Assembly (NCBI RefSeq): GCF_005434915.1
Contig: NZ_SKCG01000003.1
Coordinates: 248,001 to 312,000 of the forward strand
Reading direction: 5' to 3'
DNA length: 64,000 nucleotides
DNA from: Aurantiacibacter suaedae
GTDB taxonomy: Bacteria; Pseudomonadota; Alphaproteobacteria; Sphingomonadales; Sphingomonadaceae
This document shows, in pieces, positions 50,612-58,854 of this stretch; positions within the stretch are counted from its first letter, which is position 1; each line of letters opens with the position of its first letter. The translations under genes and the position numbers were made by a program. Under the pieces are notes generated by a model. The model was not told the DNA's origin and searched no databases. It was given only the letters and a program-made list of their open reading frames with translations.

Positions 50612-50965
50612 TCACGCTTCCTTGCGGGTCCAGAGCCATGTCGCCACGGCCGCAAGGCAGGTGAGCGGGATCAGCGCAACCGGAAAGCCGACCATGGCGG
50701 TGGTGATCGCCCCGGCAATGGCCATCGCAATCACCGCCGACTTCTTGGCCTTGCGCGAGATTGCACGCCGCTCGCGCCAATCGCGCAGGGGAGGGCCATA
50801 GACCTTGTGATTGAGCATCCGCTCGGCCCATTCGGGATGGCCGCGCAGGAAGCAGAACAGCGCCACCAGCAGGAATACGAAGCCCGGCATCAGCGGCAGC
50901 ACGATGCCGATCCAGCCAAGGCAGAAGAAGAACGCTCCGGCGAGGGTCCAGAGCCGGCTGTGCAT
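50612..50965 (-). CDS. DUF454 (YbaN-like) inner-membrane protein
   Basis: This 117-residue protein shows the YbaN pattern: LGWIGIVLPLMPGFVFLLVALFCFLRG (given in parts: IGIVLPLMPG and ALFCFLRGHP), HKVYGPPLRDWRE and two C-terminal helices. Its function is unknown. It lies two bases after sufE, in the same direction. Confidence 0.9.
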   Translation of the reverse strand: MHSRLWTLAGAFFFCLGWIGIVLPLMPGFVFLLVALFCFLRGHPEWAERMLNHKVYGPPLRDWRERRAISRKAKKSAVIAMAIAGAITTAMVGFPVALIPLTCLAAVATWLWTRKEA

Positions 50966-50966
50966 G

Positions 50967-51374
50967 TCAGGCGCTCGCTATTCGCGCCGCATGTTCGCGC
51001 ACCAGCGCGATCATGTTGGGGACGCCCTGCGTGCGGTTGGAGGACAGCTGGTTCTTGAGGTCGAAAGGTTCGAGCGCGGCGGAAACGTCCATCGCGGCCA
51101 CTTCCTCTGCTGGCTTGTCCTGCACCGCCGATACGACCAGCGCGACGATCCCCTTGGTGATCGCAGCGTTGCTGTCGGCGAGGAAATGCAGCTTTTCGGA
51201 ATCGCCCGTGGGATAGACCCAGACCTGCGCCGAGCACCCGCGCACCAGCGTGGCGTCGGTTTTCAGCGCGGCGGGCATTTCTTCCAGCTCGCGGCCCAGC
51301 TCGATCAGCAGGCGATAGCGTTCGTCGGCGTCGAGGAAGTCGTATTCCTCATGAATGTCTTGAAGGGATCGCAT
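50967..51374 (-). CDS. sufE: Cysteine desulfuration protein SufE
   Basis: The 135-residue protein has the SufE landmarks: YRLLIELGRELEEMP, the sulfur-accepting Cys in VRGCSAQVWV, and LSSNRTQGVPNMIALVREHA. It takes sulfur from SufS for Fe-S cluster building. The rest of the suf operon is not near. ATG 51374 is preferred to GTG 51380. Confidence 0.95.
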   Translation of the reverse strand: MRSLQDIHEEYDFLDADERYRLLIELGRELEEMPAALKTDATLVRGCSAQVWVYPTGDSEKLHFLADSNAAITKGIVALVVSAVQDKPAEEVAAMDVSAALEPFDLKNQLSSNRTQGVPNMIALVREHAARIASA

Positions 51375-51386
51375 GGGCACCTGTTA

Positions 51387-51478
51387 CCGCTCATCCTGAG
51401 CTTGTCGAAGGATTGTCTTTCAGTTTCCACGTTGCGCTAGAAGAAAAGGCAATGCTTCGACAAGCTCAGCATGAGCGG
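51387..51478. repeat. Large inverted repeat between sufE and psp locus
   Basis: Arms 51387-51410 and 51455-51478 are 24 bases each with one mismatch, sharing GAGCTTGTCGAAG on one arm and CTTCGACAAGCTC on the other. The 44-base centre is AT-richer. This element resembles repeats often seen between genes in sphingomonads. It could end both flanking transcripts. Confidence 0.75.
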
Positions 51479-51491
51479 GGAGGGTGATTGA

Positions 51492-51728
51492 TCACAGATC
51501 GACCCCGCTGGCGATGGCTTCGAGCTTGCGGATGCGCTCCTTCAGGTCGGCGATCTCGATCCGGGCCGCGCCTTCGCGCGATCCGCCGAAGTGCTCGGGC
51601 GCAATGCGCCCCGTCTCCAGTTCGCGCAGCTTCAGCGCCAGCCAGCCCTGCCACATCATCAGCGCCGCGCCGGCCAGGATCGACAGCGACAGAACCGCAC
51701 TCAGCGCGATCAACATCGGCTCGCTCAT
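51492..51728 (-). CDS. PspB-like small membrane/coiled-coil protein (last psp gene)
   Basis: The 78-residue protein has an N-terminal helix (LIALSAVLSLSILAGAALMMW) and a short coiled coil (IEIADLKERIRKLEAIASG). The plan is that of PspB. It overlaps the preceding gene by ATGA and closes the psp operon. No direct family match is evident. Confidence 0.7.
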   Translation of the reverse strand: MSEPMLIALSAVLSLSILAGAALMMWQGWLALKLRELETGRIAPEHFGGSREGAARIEIADLKERIRKLEAIASGVDL

Positions 51729-52009
51729 TGCGACTTGCTCCTTTCGTCACGCAATTGTTCGATTTCGCGGGCGAGGCTGAGGCTTTCGCGATCCTCGGTG
51801 GCGATCCGCTCGAGCACTTTCACCCGGTCGCGCAGCTCGGCCAGCTCGCGGGCCATTTCCTCTTCGCGGGCCGAGTTACCGCTGCGGTCGATGATCGGTT
51901 CGCCCATGCTGTCACGAACGATACCGTGTCTGGCGTCGTGATGGTGACGCCAGGCGGCAAAAATCATGCCGCCGATCGCCAGCAGGAAGATCATTGTCCA
52001 CAGGCTCAT
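51725..52009 (-). CDS. PspB-like small membrane/coiled-coil protein
   Basis: This 94-residue protein has one N-terminal helix (LWTMIFLLAIGGMIFAAW), a His-rich turn (RHHHDARHG) and a coiled coil (EEMARELAELRDRVKVLERIATED). LRDRVKVLERIAT parallels LEDRVRVLERIVT of the neighbour upstream, suggesting duplication. It overlaps both neighbours. Confidence 0.75.
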   Translation of the reverse strand: MSLWTMIFLLAIGGMIFAAWRHHHDARHGIVRDSMGEPIIDRSGNSAREEEMARELAELRDRVKVLERIATEDRESLSLAREIEQLRDERSKSQ

Positions 52010-52323
52010 TGTGCGCGCTCCTTCACCGGCATGGTGAGCGGGGTGCCATAGTCGCTATCCTCAACCTTGCGGGTATCGCGAAGGGCATCGATCTGGGTGG
52101 CGACATCGTAGCCGCCGTCGGTCACGATCCGTTCGAGCACGCGCACCCGGTCCTCCAGCTTCTGAACCTGCGAGGCATATTGCGCGGCGCGTTCGGCGGT
52201 GTCTTGCGCGGTAGTTTGAAGCTGGAGCTCGGCGATCTTCTGCTTGTGCTTGGTCCAGATCCTTACGATCGGAATTGTCATTCCAACCAGCGGTATCAAG
52301 ATCCAGATGGTATCGGGTCCCAT
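52006..52323 (-). CDS. PspB-like small membrane/coiled-coil protein
   Basis: The 105-residue protein has an N-terminal helix (IWILIPLVGMTIPIVRIW), then a basic turn and coiled coil (QVQKLEDRVRVLERIVTDG) in PspB style, and an extra polar tail of 30 residues. It lies 28 bases after pspC in the operon and overlaps the next gene by ATGA. Confidence 0.75.
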   Translation of the reverse strand: MGPDTIWILIPLVGMTIPIVRIWTKHKQKIAELQLQTTAQDTAERAAQYASQVQKLEDRVRVLERIVTDGGYDVATQIDALRDTRKVEDSDYGTPLTMPVKERAQ

Positions 52324-52351
52324 TGTAATCCCCTTGATTGCGTGATCCGCC

Positions 52352-52729
52352 TCAGCGCAGCCGCTCGATTTCGGCGGACAGGCGCGGGTTGCTCGATACG
52401 TAGTAGCTTTCGACCTCGGCCAGGCGGCGATCGATATCCTTCATCCGGGCACGGATTTCGCGCGCGGTACGCTTCGGGCTCTGTCGTACGGACTGCCAGT
52501 AGCGAGTCTCTTCAGGCTCGGCGTAGAGGTAGGGAGGCTTCTTGTTCAGGATGACGCTGGCGATGACATAGGCCGGGATCGTCCACCCGCCGGTGGCAAA
52601 GGTGAGGAACACCAGAGCAATGCGCACCCAGAAGGCATCGACGCCAGTGTAGTCGGCGATCCCCGCGCAGACCCCGAAGAGCTTGCCGTTGGCCTTGTCG
52701 CGATAGAGTTTGGTGCGGGGCGAGTTCAC
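52352..52729 (-). CDS. pspC: Phage shock protein C
   Basis: The 125-residue protein has the PspC domain (KLYRDKANGKLFGVCAGIADYTGVDAFWVRI, here KLFGVCAGIADYTG and VDAFWVRIALVFL) with a second helix (WTIPAYVIASVIL) and a C-terminal coiled region (RMKDIDRRLAEVESYYVS). In the Psp system it senses membrane stress with PspB and binds PspA. It overlaps pspB by ATGA. Confidence 0.95.
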   Translation of the reverse strand: MNSPRTKLYRDKANGKLFGVCAGIADYTGVDAFWVRIALVFLTFATGGWTIPAYVIASVILNKKPPYLYAEPEETRYWQSVRQSPKRTAREIRARMKDIDRRLAEVESYYVSSNPRLSAEIERLR

Positions 52730-53031
52730 GTGCGGGTTCCTTTCTTTTCGGCAAGCATCTTTTCGAGTTCATTCAGCGGGACGTTATCGATCTCGCGGTC
52801 GGCGTGGATGCGCGCGGGCCTGAACTCGGGGTTGTCGGAGGCGACCAGCCGTTCAACAGTGTCCATCCGTTCATCGAGGCGCTTGGCGAGCTGATAAAGC
52901 TCTTCCAGCAGAACCTCGTCGTCGGTGGTGATCGTCGCGGCGGTCTTCCACTTGGTAACGTAGTGGAGAACAATCCATGGCACGCCGATGAAGATCAGGG
53001 CTACTACGAAGAAGGGTAACAGATCATCCAT
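52726..53031 (-). CDS. pspB: Phage shock protein B
   Basis: The 101-residue protein has an N-terminal membrane helix (LLPFFVVALIFIGVPWIVL) and the PspB coiled region (LLEELYQLAKRLDERMDTVERLV), followed by a longer tail than E. coli PspB (about 74 residues). It works with PspC as membrane sensor. It lies three bases after pspA. Confidence 0.93.
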   Translation of the reverse strand: MDDLLPFFVVALIFIGVPWIVLHYVTKWKTAATITTDDEVLLEELYQLAKRLDERMDTVERLVASDNPEFRPARIHADREIDNVPLNELEKMLAEKKGTRT

Positions 53032-53034
53032 GGC

Positions 53035-53718
53035 TTATCCTTCCTTGTCCGCGCCCTTCCCGAGCGCACGCTTCAATTCTTCCAGTTCCTCGTCGACCTT
53101 GTCGCCGCCTTCCAGTTCGGCAAATTCGTCGGCGAGTGTCTTCTTGCCCTTGCCGCCGATCTCCAGCGAATCGGCGCGGCCTTCGGCATAGTCGACCCGC
53201 CGTTCGAGCTGGTCGAACCGGGCCAGCGCTTCGTCGAACCGTTCGTTGGTCATCAGGTTGCGCAGCTTGAAGCGGTTTTCCGCGCTTTCGAGGCGGGCCG
53301 CGATCTGGCTCTGGCGGCTGCGGGCTTCGCGCAGACGGTTCTGCAACTTGGCGATGTCGGCCTCATAAGCGCGCAGGGCATCGTCGAGCACGGTGATCTC
53401 GGCCTTGAGCTGGTCCGCCATGTCCGCCGCCTTGCGCCGTTCCATTAGCGCGGCACGGGCCAAATCCTCGCGATCCTTGCTCAGCGCGAGTTGGGCCTTG
53501 TCGTTCCAGTCGGCCTGGAGCCGGTCGAGCTTGACCGTGTGGCGATGCATTTCCTTTTGGTCGGCAATAGTGCGGGCGGCAGAGGCGCGCACTTCGACCA
53601 GCGTTTCCTCCATTTCGAGGATGATCATACGGATCATCTTGGCCGGATCGTCTGCCTGGTCGAGCAGTTCGGAAAAATTCGCGGCGATGATGTCGCGGGT
53701 ACGAGAAAAAATTCCCAT
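53035..53718 (-). CDS. pspA: Phage shock protein A
   Basis: The 227-residue protein starts MGIFSRTRDIIAANFSELLD with the amphipathic helix and has ADDPAKMIRMIILEMEETLVEVR and long coiled coils, typical of PspA. It protects the inner membrane and inhibits PspF. ATG 53718 has GGAG. The frame is open upstream to a GTG at 53865 that overlaps the small peptide stop, so a form with 49 more residues is possible. Confidence 0.95.
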   Translation of the reverse strand: MGIFSRTRDIIAANFSELLDQADDPAKMIRMIILEMEETLVEVRASAARTIADQKEMHRHTVKLDRLQADWNDKAQLALSKDREDLARAALMERRKAADMADQLKAEITVLDDALRAYEADIAKLQNRLREARSRQSQIAARLESAENRFKLRNLMTNERFDEALARFDQLERRVDYAEGRADSLEIGGKGKKTLADEFAELEGGDKVDEELEELKRALGKGADKEG

Positions 53719-53861
53719 CAAGGTATCTCCGGTATGGATCGCGCGGGCGACCGGCGTGGGAGTGGTGCGCAAACGTTCGATCTCGCGATCGAGCCGGTTG
53801 CCCTTATCGGCCTTCACGTCCGCGCTGCCAAGCGTGGCGAGGTCGAAGGGTGGCTTGCCGC

Positions 53862-54017
53862 TCACGCGAGCGCTGCCGAGGTAATGGGCGCGGCCATCGA
53901 GGTGGCCGAGGCGCTGGCCGGGGCGAGTGCGGTGAAGGTAACGAAGGCCACCATGGCCGCGACGCTGACGAGCGCGGCCTGACCGAGTTCGCTGGCGAAG
54001 AAGCGGGAAGGGAACAT
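53862..54017 (-). CDS. Small membrane peptide, first gene of psp operon
   Basis: This 51-residue peptide starts MFPSRFFASELGQAALVSVA, has one helix (AALVSVAAMVAFVTFTALA) and an Ala/Ser/Thr tail. AGGAG lies eight bases before ATG, and its start is 25 bases after the expected sigma-54 start point. It matches in plan the peptide at 43625. The function is unknown. Confidence 0.7.
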   Translation of the reverse strand: MFPSRFFASELGQAALVSVAAMVAFVTFTALAPASASATSMAAPITSAALA

Positions 54018-54052
54018 GGCGAAAACTCCTGATTGCTGTACGGCCGATGAAT

Positions 54053-54068
54053 TGCAAAGGGTGTGCCA
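54053..54068 (-). promoter_or_regulatory. Sigma-54 promoter of the psp operon
   Basis: On the minus strand TGGCACA-CCCT-TTGCA matches the sigma-54 consensus at all key positions. The expected start is near 54042. Preceding CGCAAAC is shared with the 43554 site. PspF, encoded divergently, should drive it. Confidence 0.9.
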
Positions 54069-54127
54069 GTTTGCGATTTTCTGAAATTTCATAGGCTTGC
54101 GAGAAATGTCCTGCAGTCGCGATTGGT

Positions 54128-54151
54128 AATTATTGCCAAGGCTTGGGAAAA
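54128..54151. promoter_or_regulatory. Candidate PspF enhancer region
   Basis: TTGG-N9-CCAA (54124-54140) overlaps CTTGGGAA (54141-54148), a half-site also in the palindrome at 43459-43481. The region lies about 60 to 90 bases upstream of the -24 element, as expected for upstream activator sites, and just before pspF, so PspF could also control itself. Confidence 0.45.
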
Positions 54152-54168
54152 TTCGCTAGAAATCGGTC

Positions 54169-55194
54169 ATGGAGCGGGCGACGCAATTCATCGGGCAATC
54201 GAGTGCCTTTCTTGACGCGGTTGAGCGGGCCAGCCGCGCCGCGCCGATGCGCCGCCCGGTGCTGGTGATTGGCGAGCGCGGAACGGGCAAGGAACTGATC
54301 GCCGAGCGGCTTCACCGCCTGTCCGACCGCTGGGAAGAGCCGCTCGTCACCATGAACTGCGCGGCCTTGCCCGAAACGCTGATCGAGGCGGAGCTGTTCG
54401 GGCACGAAGCAGGCGCCTTCACCGGCGCCACCAAAATGCGCGAAGGCCGGTTTGAAGAGGCTGACCGTGGCACGCTGTTTCTTGACGAACTGGGCACCCT
54501 TTCCATGGGCGCGCAGGAGCGGCTTTTGCGCGCTGTCGAATATGGCGAGGTAACGCGAATCGGTTCCAGCCGCCCGATGCGGGTGGATGTGCGGATCGTG
54601 GCCGCCACCAACGAGGATCTGCCCGCCCGCGCAGAAGCGGGCACTTTCCGCGCCGACCTTCTCGACCGGCTGAGTTTCGAGGTGATTACCCTGCCACCTC
54701 TGCGCGTGCGTGAAGGTGATGTGCCGGTGCTGGCCGACTATTTCGGGCGGCGCATGGCTGCCGAGCTGGGCTGGGAGGAGTGGCCCGGTTATGCCGCCCA
54801 CGTGGCCGAGGCGCTGGAGGACTATCCCTGGCCGGGCAACGTGCGCGAGCTGCGCAATGTGGTGGAGCGTGCGGTCTATCGCTGGGACGACTGGACGAGC
54901 CCTATCGGAGACGTGGCGTTTGATCCGTTTCAGTCGCCCTGGAAGCCGGCGCCGATGCCCTCGGCGGCGAAAACCGCTCCAGTGCAGTCAGCGAGCGTAG
55001 CGGCGCCAACGCCCGACCGGTTCGACGACATTGAGGACCTGCGTGCCGCGGTCGACGAGCACGAACGCGCCATTCTCGTCCACGCGCTGGGGCGCAACCG
55101 GTGGAATCAGCGCCAGACGGCGCAGGCGCTTGGCCTTAGCTATGATCAGTTGCGCCACTGCATCCGCAAGCATGGGATCGACAAGCAGGAGTGA
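54169..55194 (+). CDS. pspF: Psp operon activator PspF (sigma-54 enhancer-binding protein)
   Basis: The 341-residue protein starts directly with the AAA+ domain: IGERGTGKELIAERLH (Walker A), GHEAGAFTGAT (the sigma-54 contact GAFTGA), GTLFLDELGTL (Walker B), and ends with a Fis-type HTH (NRWNQRQTAQALGLSYDQLRHCIRKHGI). It lacks a sensor domain, as PspF does, and is controlled by PspA binding. It is divergent from the psp operon. Confidence 0.95.
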   Translation: MERATQFIGQSSAFLDAVERASRAAPMRRPVLVIGERGTGKELIAERLHRLSDRWEEPLVTMNCAALPETLIEAELFGHEAGAFTGATKMREGRFEEADRGTLFLDELGTLSMGAQERLLRAVEYGEVTRIGSSRPMRVDVRIVAATNEDLPARAEAGTFRADLLDRLSFEVITLPPLRVREGDVPVLADYFGRRMAAELGWEEWPGYAAHVAEALEDYPWPGNVRELRNVVERAVYRWDDWTSPIGDVAFDPFQSPWKPAPMPSAAKTAPVQSASVAAPTPDRFDDIEDLRAAVDEHERAILVHALGRNRWNQRQTAQALGLSYDQLRHCIRKHGIDKQE

Positions 55195-55327
55195 CCTGCG
55201 CGAGGGGCTTAACCACCTGCAAACTCTATGGCGCTAAAAACGCCTTGGTAAGCAATATGGCCGGAAACTCGACGGCCAGGGGCCGGTTCGGCCGCCGTGC
55301 CAACGAGCAGGAGCATAAGCGCAGCCA

Positions 55328-55741
55328 ATGAGACAGCGGACGCCTGTTCATCGCACCAGTGCGAATCGCGAACTGCACGGCTCCTCCGCCTTTGGCCGGC
55401 GCGTGGCCCGGCCTGTTCCGCGCAAGGAAGACAGAAGCGGTCTGGTCCTGAGCCTTATCGCCTCTTTCGGGGCGATCTGCGTCATCGGCTGGTTCGTCAT
55501 CAGCTTTGGCGATTCGTCGGGCGATGCGAGCTTCGATGCGGCGCAGGTGCAGAGCCAACCTGCGCCAGCGCCGACCGTTGCTGCAACAGTGGCTCCGCCC
55601 AGCTATCTTGACGATGGCGACCAAATTATCGAGGATGCTGCTCCGGTCGGAGACAGTGCCAGCACAGTCGAATACTGGTCCTCCGGCCCGAACCCGGACA
55701 TCTTGCCCTCGCAAGATCCGCTCACCCGCGAGCACTACTAG
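55328..55741 (+). CDS. Hypothetical single-helix membrane protein
   Basis: This 137-residue product has a basic N-terminal part, one membrane helix (GLVLSLIASFGAICVIGWFVI) and an acidic, Pro/Ala-rich tail. It lies between pspF and rimP on the same strand. Start choice is uncertain. No family is recognised. Confidence 0.6.
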   Translation: MRQRTPVHRTSANRELHGSSAFGRRVARPVPRKEDRSGLVLSLIASFGAICVIGWFVISFGDSSGDASFDAAQVQSQPAPAPTVAATVAPPSYLDDGDQIIEDAAPVGDSASTVEYWSSGPNPDILPSQDPLTREHY

Positions 55742-55902
55742 GCGGCAATCTGCTGGCGGGAAAACTTGGCCATTGCAATTTTGGCTGCTCTCGCTTATTT
55801 CCCCTCGCATCCCGACATTGTCGTGACATGGTTTGGATGCTGGCGCCTTCGGGGGCCGGCCCGAAGGCCCATGCTGCGATGCGATCGTATTGGAAAGTCT
55901 GT

Positions 55903-56463
55903 TTGCCTGATCTTACGCGCCTGCTTTCGATTATCGAACCCGAAGCCGAAGCTCTTGGCTTCGAGTTGGTGCGCGTGCGGATGGTCGGTTCGGGTGAAGA
56001 GCGCACCTTGCAGATCATGGCCGAGGATCCTGCCACCGGGCAGATGATCGTGGAGCAGTGCGCCACGCTGTCGCGCGCCATTTCCAACCGGATCGACGCG
56101 ATTGAGGAAGAAGAGGGCGAGCTGATCGAGGGCGCCTATATGCTGGAAGTGTCCAGCCCCGGCATCGACCGCCCGCTGACCCGCGCGAAGGACTATGCGA
56201 ACTGGGCCGGGCACGAGGCGCGGATTTCGCTGGTCGAGAAGATCGGCGATATGCGCAAGCTCAAGGGCGAGTTGCTCGGGATCGAGGGCGAGACTGTCAC
56301 GATCCGGGATAACAAGGCCGGAGAGATTGCGGTTCCGCTCGCAAACATTCATTCGGCCCAGCTCGAGCTGACCGACAAGCTTATCGCTGCCACCCTGCCG
56401 CTCGATGCGGAAGGCGCGGACGAATTCGAAGAGATCAACGAGGAAGAAGAGGCTAGTAACTGA
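55903..56463 (+). CDS. rimP: Ribosome maturation factor RimP
   Basis: The protein (186 residues from TTG 55903) has RimP motifs: IEPEAEALGFELVRVRMVG, SRAISNRIDAIEEE and YMLEVSSPGIDRPL. It assists 30S maturation. TTG 55903 follows GGAAAG and gives the conserved N-terminus; ATG 55879 or 55828 would add unrelated residues. The acidic tail is long. Its stop overlaps the nusA ATG. Confidence 0.9.
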   Translation: MPDLTRLLSIIEPEAEALGFELVRVRMVGSGEERTLQIMAEDPATGQMIVEQCATLSRAISNRIDAIEEEEGELIEGAYMLEVSSPGIDRPLTRAKDYANWAGHEARISLVEKIGDMRKLKGELLGIEGETVTIRDNKAGEIAVPLANIHSAQLELTDKLIAATLPLDAEGADEFEEINEEEEASN

Positions 56464-58115
56464 TGGCCAGTCCGATTTCCGCCAACAAGGCCGAGCTGCT
56501 CGCAATCGCCAACGCGGTTGCATCCGAGAAGATGATCGACAAGGCGATCGTCATCGAGGCCATGGAAGAGGCGATCCAGAAGTCCGCGCGCAACCGTTAT
56601 GGTGCGGAAAACGACATTCGCGCCAAGCTTGACCCGATGACCGGCGACCTGCGCCTGTGGCGCGTGGTCGAGGTTGTGGAAGAGGTCGAGGACTACTTCA
56701 AGCAGGTCGATCTCGCCCAGGCCGAGAAGCTGGAGTCGGGCAGCAAGGTGGGTGACTTCATCGTCGATCCGCTGCCGCCGGTCGACCTTGGCCGCATCGA
56801 CGCGCAGAGCGCCAAGCAGGTGATCTTCCAAAAGGTCCGCGATGCGGAGCGCGAGCGTCAGTACGAAGAGTTCAAGGATCGTGCTGGTGAAGTCATCACC
56901 GGCGTTATCAAGTCGGTTGAGTTCGGGCATGTGATCGTGAACCTCGGCCGTGCCGAGGGCGTGATTCGCCGCGATCAGCAGATCCCACGCGAGGCCGCCC
57001 GTGTGGGCGAACGTGTGCGGGCGCTGATCATGAAGGTGGAGCGTAACAACCGCGGCCCGCAAATCTTCCTCAGCCGCGCGCACCCCGAGTTCATGAAAAA
57101 GCTGTTCGCGCAGGAAGTGCCCGAGATTTACGACGGCATCATCCAGATCAAGGCCGCCGCCCGCGATCCGGGCAGCCGCGCCAAGATCGGCGTGATCTCG
57201 CACGATAGCTCCATCGACCCCGTCGGTGCCTGCGTCGGCATGAAGGGCAGCCGCGTGCAGGCCGTCGTGCAGGAACTGCAGGGCGAGAAGATCGACATCA
57301 TTCCCTGGTCGGAAGACACCGCAACGTTCGTCGTCAACGCATTGCAGCCCGCCACCGTGGCGCGCGTGGTGCTCGACGAGGAAGAGGGGCGGATCGAGGT
57401 GGTCGTGCCCGACGATCAACTCAGCCTCGCGATCGGCCGTCGCGGCCAGAACGTGCGGCTGGCCTCGCAGCTGACCGAAAGCCAGATCGACATCATGACC
57501 GAGGAAGAAGCCTCGGAGAAGCGCAGCAAGGAATTTGCCGAGCGCTCCAAGATGTTCGAGGAAGAGCTTGACGTCGACGAGACGCTGTCGCAGCTGCTGG
57601 TGGCCGAAGGCTTCACCGAGCTGGAAGAAGTGGCCTATGTCGAGCTGTCCGAGCTGGCCATGATCGAAGGTTTCGACGAAGAGCTGGCCGAAGAGCTGCA
57701 GAGCCGCGCGCTCGAAGCGATCGAGCGGCAGGTCGAGACCTATCGTGCTGCCCGCAAGGAGCTGGGCGTGGAAGACGCGCTGGCCGAGATCCCGCACCTC
57801 TCCGAGGAAATGCTGGTGGTGCTCGGCAAGGCCGGGATCACCACGCTGGATGACCTGGCCGACCTCGCGACCGACGAGCTGATCGCGAAGAAGCGCGAAG
57901 CGCCGCGTCGCCGTCAGAACGCCGATGGCCCGCCGCTGCGTCGCCCGCAGCGCGAGCAGGACAAGGGCGGTGTGCTCGGCACCTTCGGCCTGAGCGAAGA
58001 GCAGGGTAACGAAATCATCATGGCGGCCCGTGCGCACTGGTTCGAAGACGAAGAACCGGCCAAGGCTGAGCCCGCCCAAGCTGAGGAGGCCGCTGATGCG
58101 GAATCCTCACAATGA
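56463..58115 (+). CDS. nusA: Transcription termination/antitermination protein NusA
   Basis: The 550-residue protein shows the NusA domains: N-terminal (about 1-135, ending ERQYEEFKDRAGEVITG), S1 (VEFGHVIVNLGRAEGVI), two KH domains (DPVGACVGMKGSRVQAV; LAIGRRGQNVRLASQL) and C-terminal helix-hairpin-helix repeats (VEDALAEIPHLSEEML). It modulates pausing, termination and antitermination. The ylxR gene starts inside its end. Confidence 0.97.
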   Translation: MASPISANKAELLAIANAVASEKMIDKAIVIEAMEEAIQKSARNRYGAENDIRAKLDPMTGDLRLWRVVEVVEEVEDYFKQVDLAQAEKLESGSKVGDFIVDPLPPVDLGRIDAQSAKQVIFQKVRDAERERQYEEFKDRAGEVITGVIKSVEFGHVIVNLGRAEGVIRRDQQIPREAARVGERVRALIMKVERNNRGPQIFLSRAHPEFMKKLFAQEVPEIYDGIIQIKAAARDPGSRAKIGVISHDSSIDPVGACVGMKGSRVQAVVQELQGEKIDIIPWSEDTATFVVNALQPATVARVVLDEEEGRIEVVVPDDQLSLAIGRRGQNVRLASQLTESQIDIMTEEEASEKRSKEFAERSKMFEEELDVDETLSQLLVAEGFTELEEVAYVELSELAMIEGFDEELAEELQSRALEAIERQVETYRAARKELGVEDALAEIPHLSEEMLVVLGKAGITTLDDLADLATDELIAKKREAPRRRQNADGPPLRRPQREQDKGGVLGTFGLSEEQGNEIIMAARAHWFEDEEPAKAEPAQAEEAADAESSQ

Positions 58116-58845
58116 ACCGCTAGGGTCCGACAGCTCTGACGCGCGCGCTTCCGGTGCTTCCGGGAGCGAACGCCGCTGCATCCTGACCGGTGAGACCGGC
58201 GGGCGTGACGATCTCGTGCGCCTTGCCATCTCGCCTGAAGGGCTGGTGCTGCCCGACGCCCACGCCAAGGCGCCGGGGCGGGGCGCGTGGCTTGGCACCT
58301 CGCGGGCTGGGCTCGAAGAAGCGATGGCTGGCGGCAAGCTGAAGGGAGCGCTGGCGCGTGCGTTCAAGGGCGCACCGCTTGAAATTCCCGCCGAGCTTCC
58401 CGACATGATTGAGAAGGCGCTGATCAAGGCGCTGACCGACCGGCTGGGCTTGGAAATGCGCGCCGGGCGCGTGGTTCTGGGCTCCGATCGCATCACGAAC
58501 GAAGCGCGCTCGGGCGCGATCGCGGCGCTATACCACGCCAGCGATGCGAGCGAGGATGGTTGCCGCAAGCTCGATCAGGCTTTCCGCGTCGGGCTTGATG
58601 CGGAAGGCTCGGGAATTGTTGGAGACAGGCTGCCACTGGACCGGCTAGCCCTGTCTGTGGCATTGGGCCGCGAGAATGTCGTCCACCTGGCATTGGCCGA
58701 TCGCAAGTCGGCCGAGCGGGTCGCGGTTCCGCTGGGGCGTTTGCAAACCTATATGGGCGCCGCCACGGCGGCCAAGAACGGCGGGCAGGGCAAAGCGATT
58801 GGCGCTGATCCCGAAGCCGCCGCGATATGTGATTTGAAGGAATAA
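58096..58845 (+). CDS. YlxR (DUF448) protein fused to an L7Ae-like domain
   Basis: The 249-residue protein has an N-terminal YlxR domain (RRCILTGETGGRDDLVRLA; GRGAWLGTSR) and a C-terminal part (about 125-225) that resembles an L7Ae-type RNA-binding domain (RAGRVVLGSDR). The fusion is common in alphaproteobacteria. It is a nucleic acid binder of the nusA-infB operon. ATG 58096 has GAGGAGG and overlaps nusA by 20 bases. Confidence 0.88.
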   Translation: MRNPHNEPLGSDSSDARASGASGSERRCILTGETGGRDDLVRLAISPEGLVLPDAHAKAPGRGAWLGTSRAGLEEAMAGGKLKGALARAFKGAPLEIPAELPDMIEKALIKALTDRLGLEMRAGRVVLGSDRITNEARSGAIAALYHASDASEDGCRKLDQAFRVGLDAEGSGIVGDRLPLDRLALSVALGRENVVHLALADRKSAERVAVPLGRLQTYMGAATAAKNGGQGKAIGADPEAAAICDLKE

Positions 58846-58854
58846 TCGAGGCTT

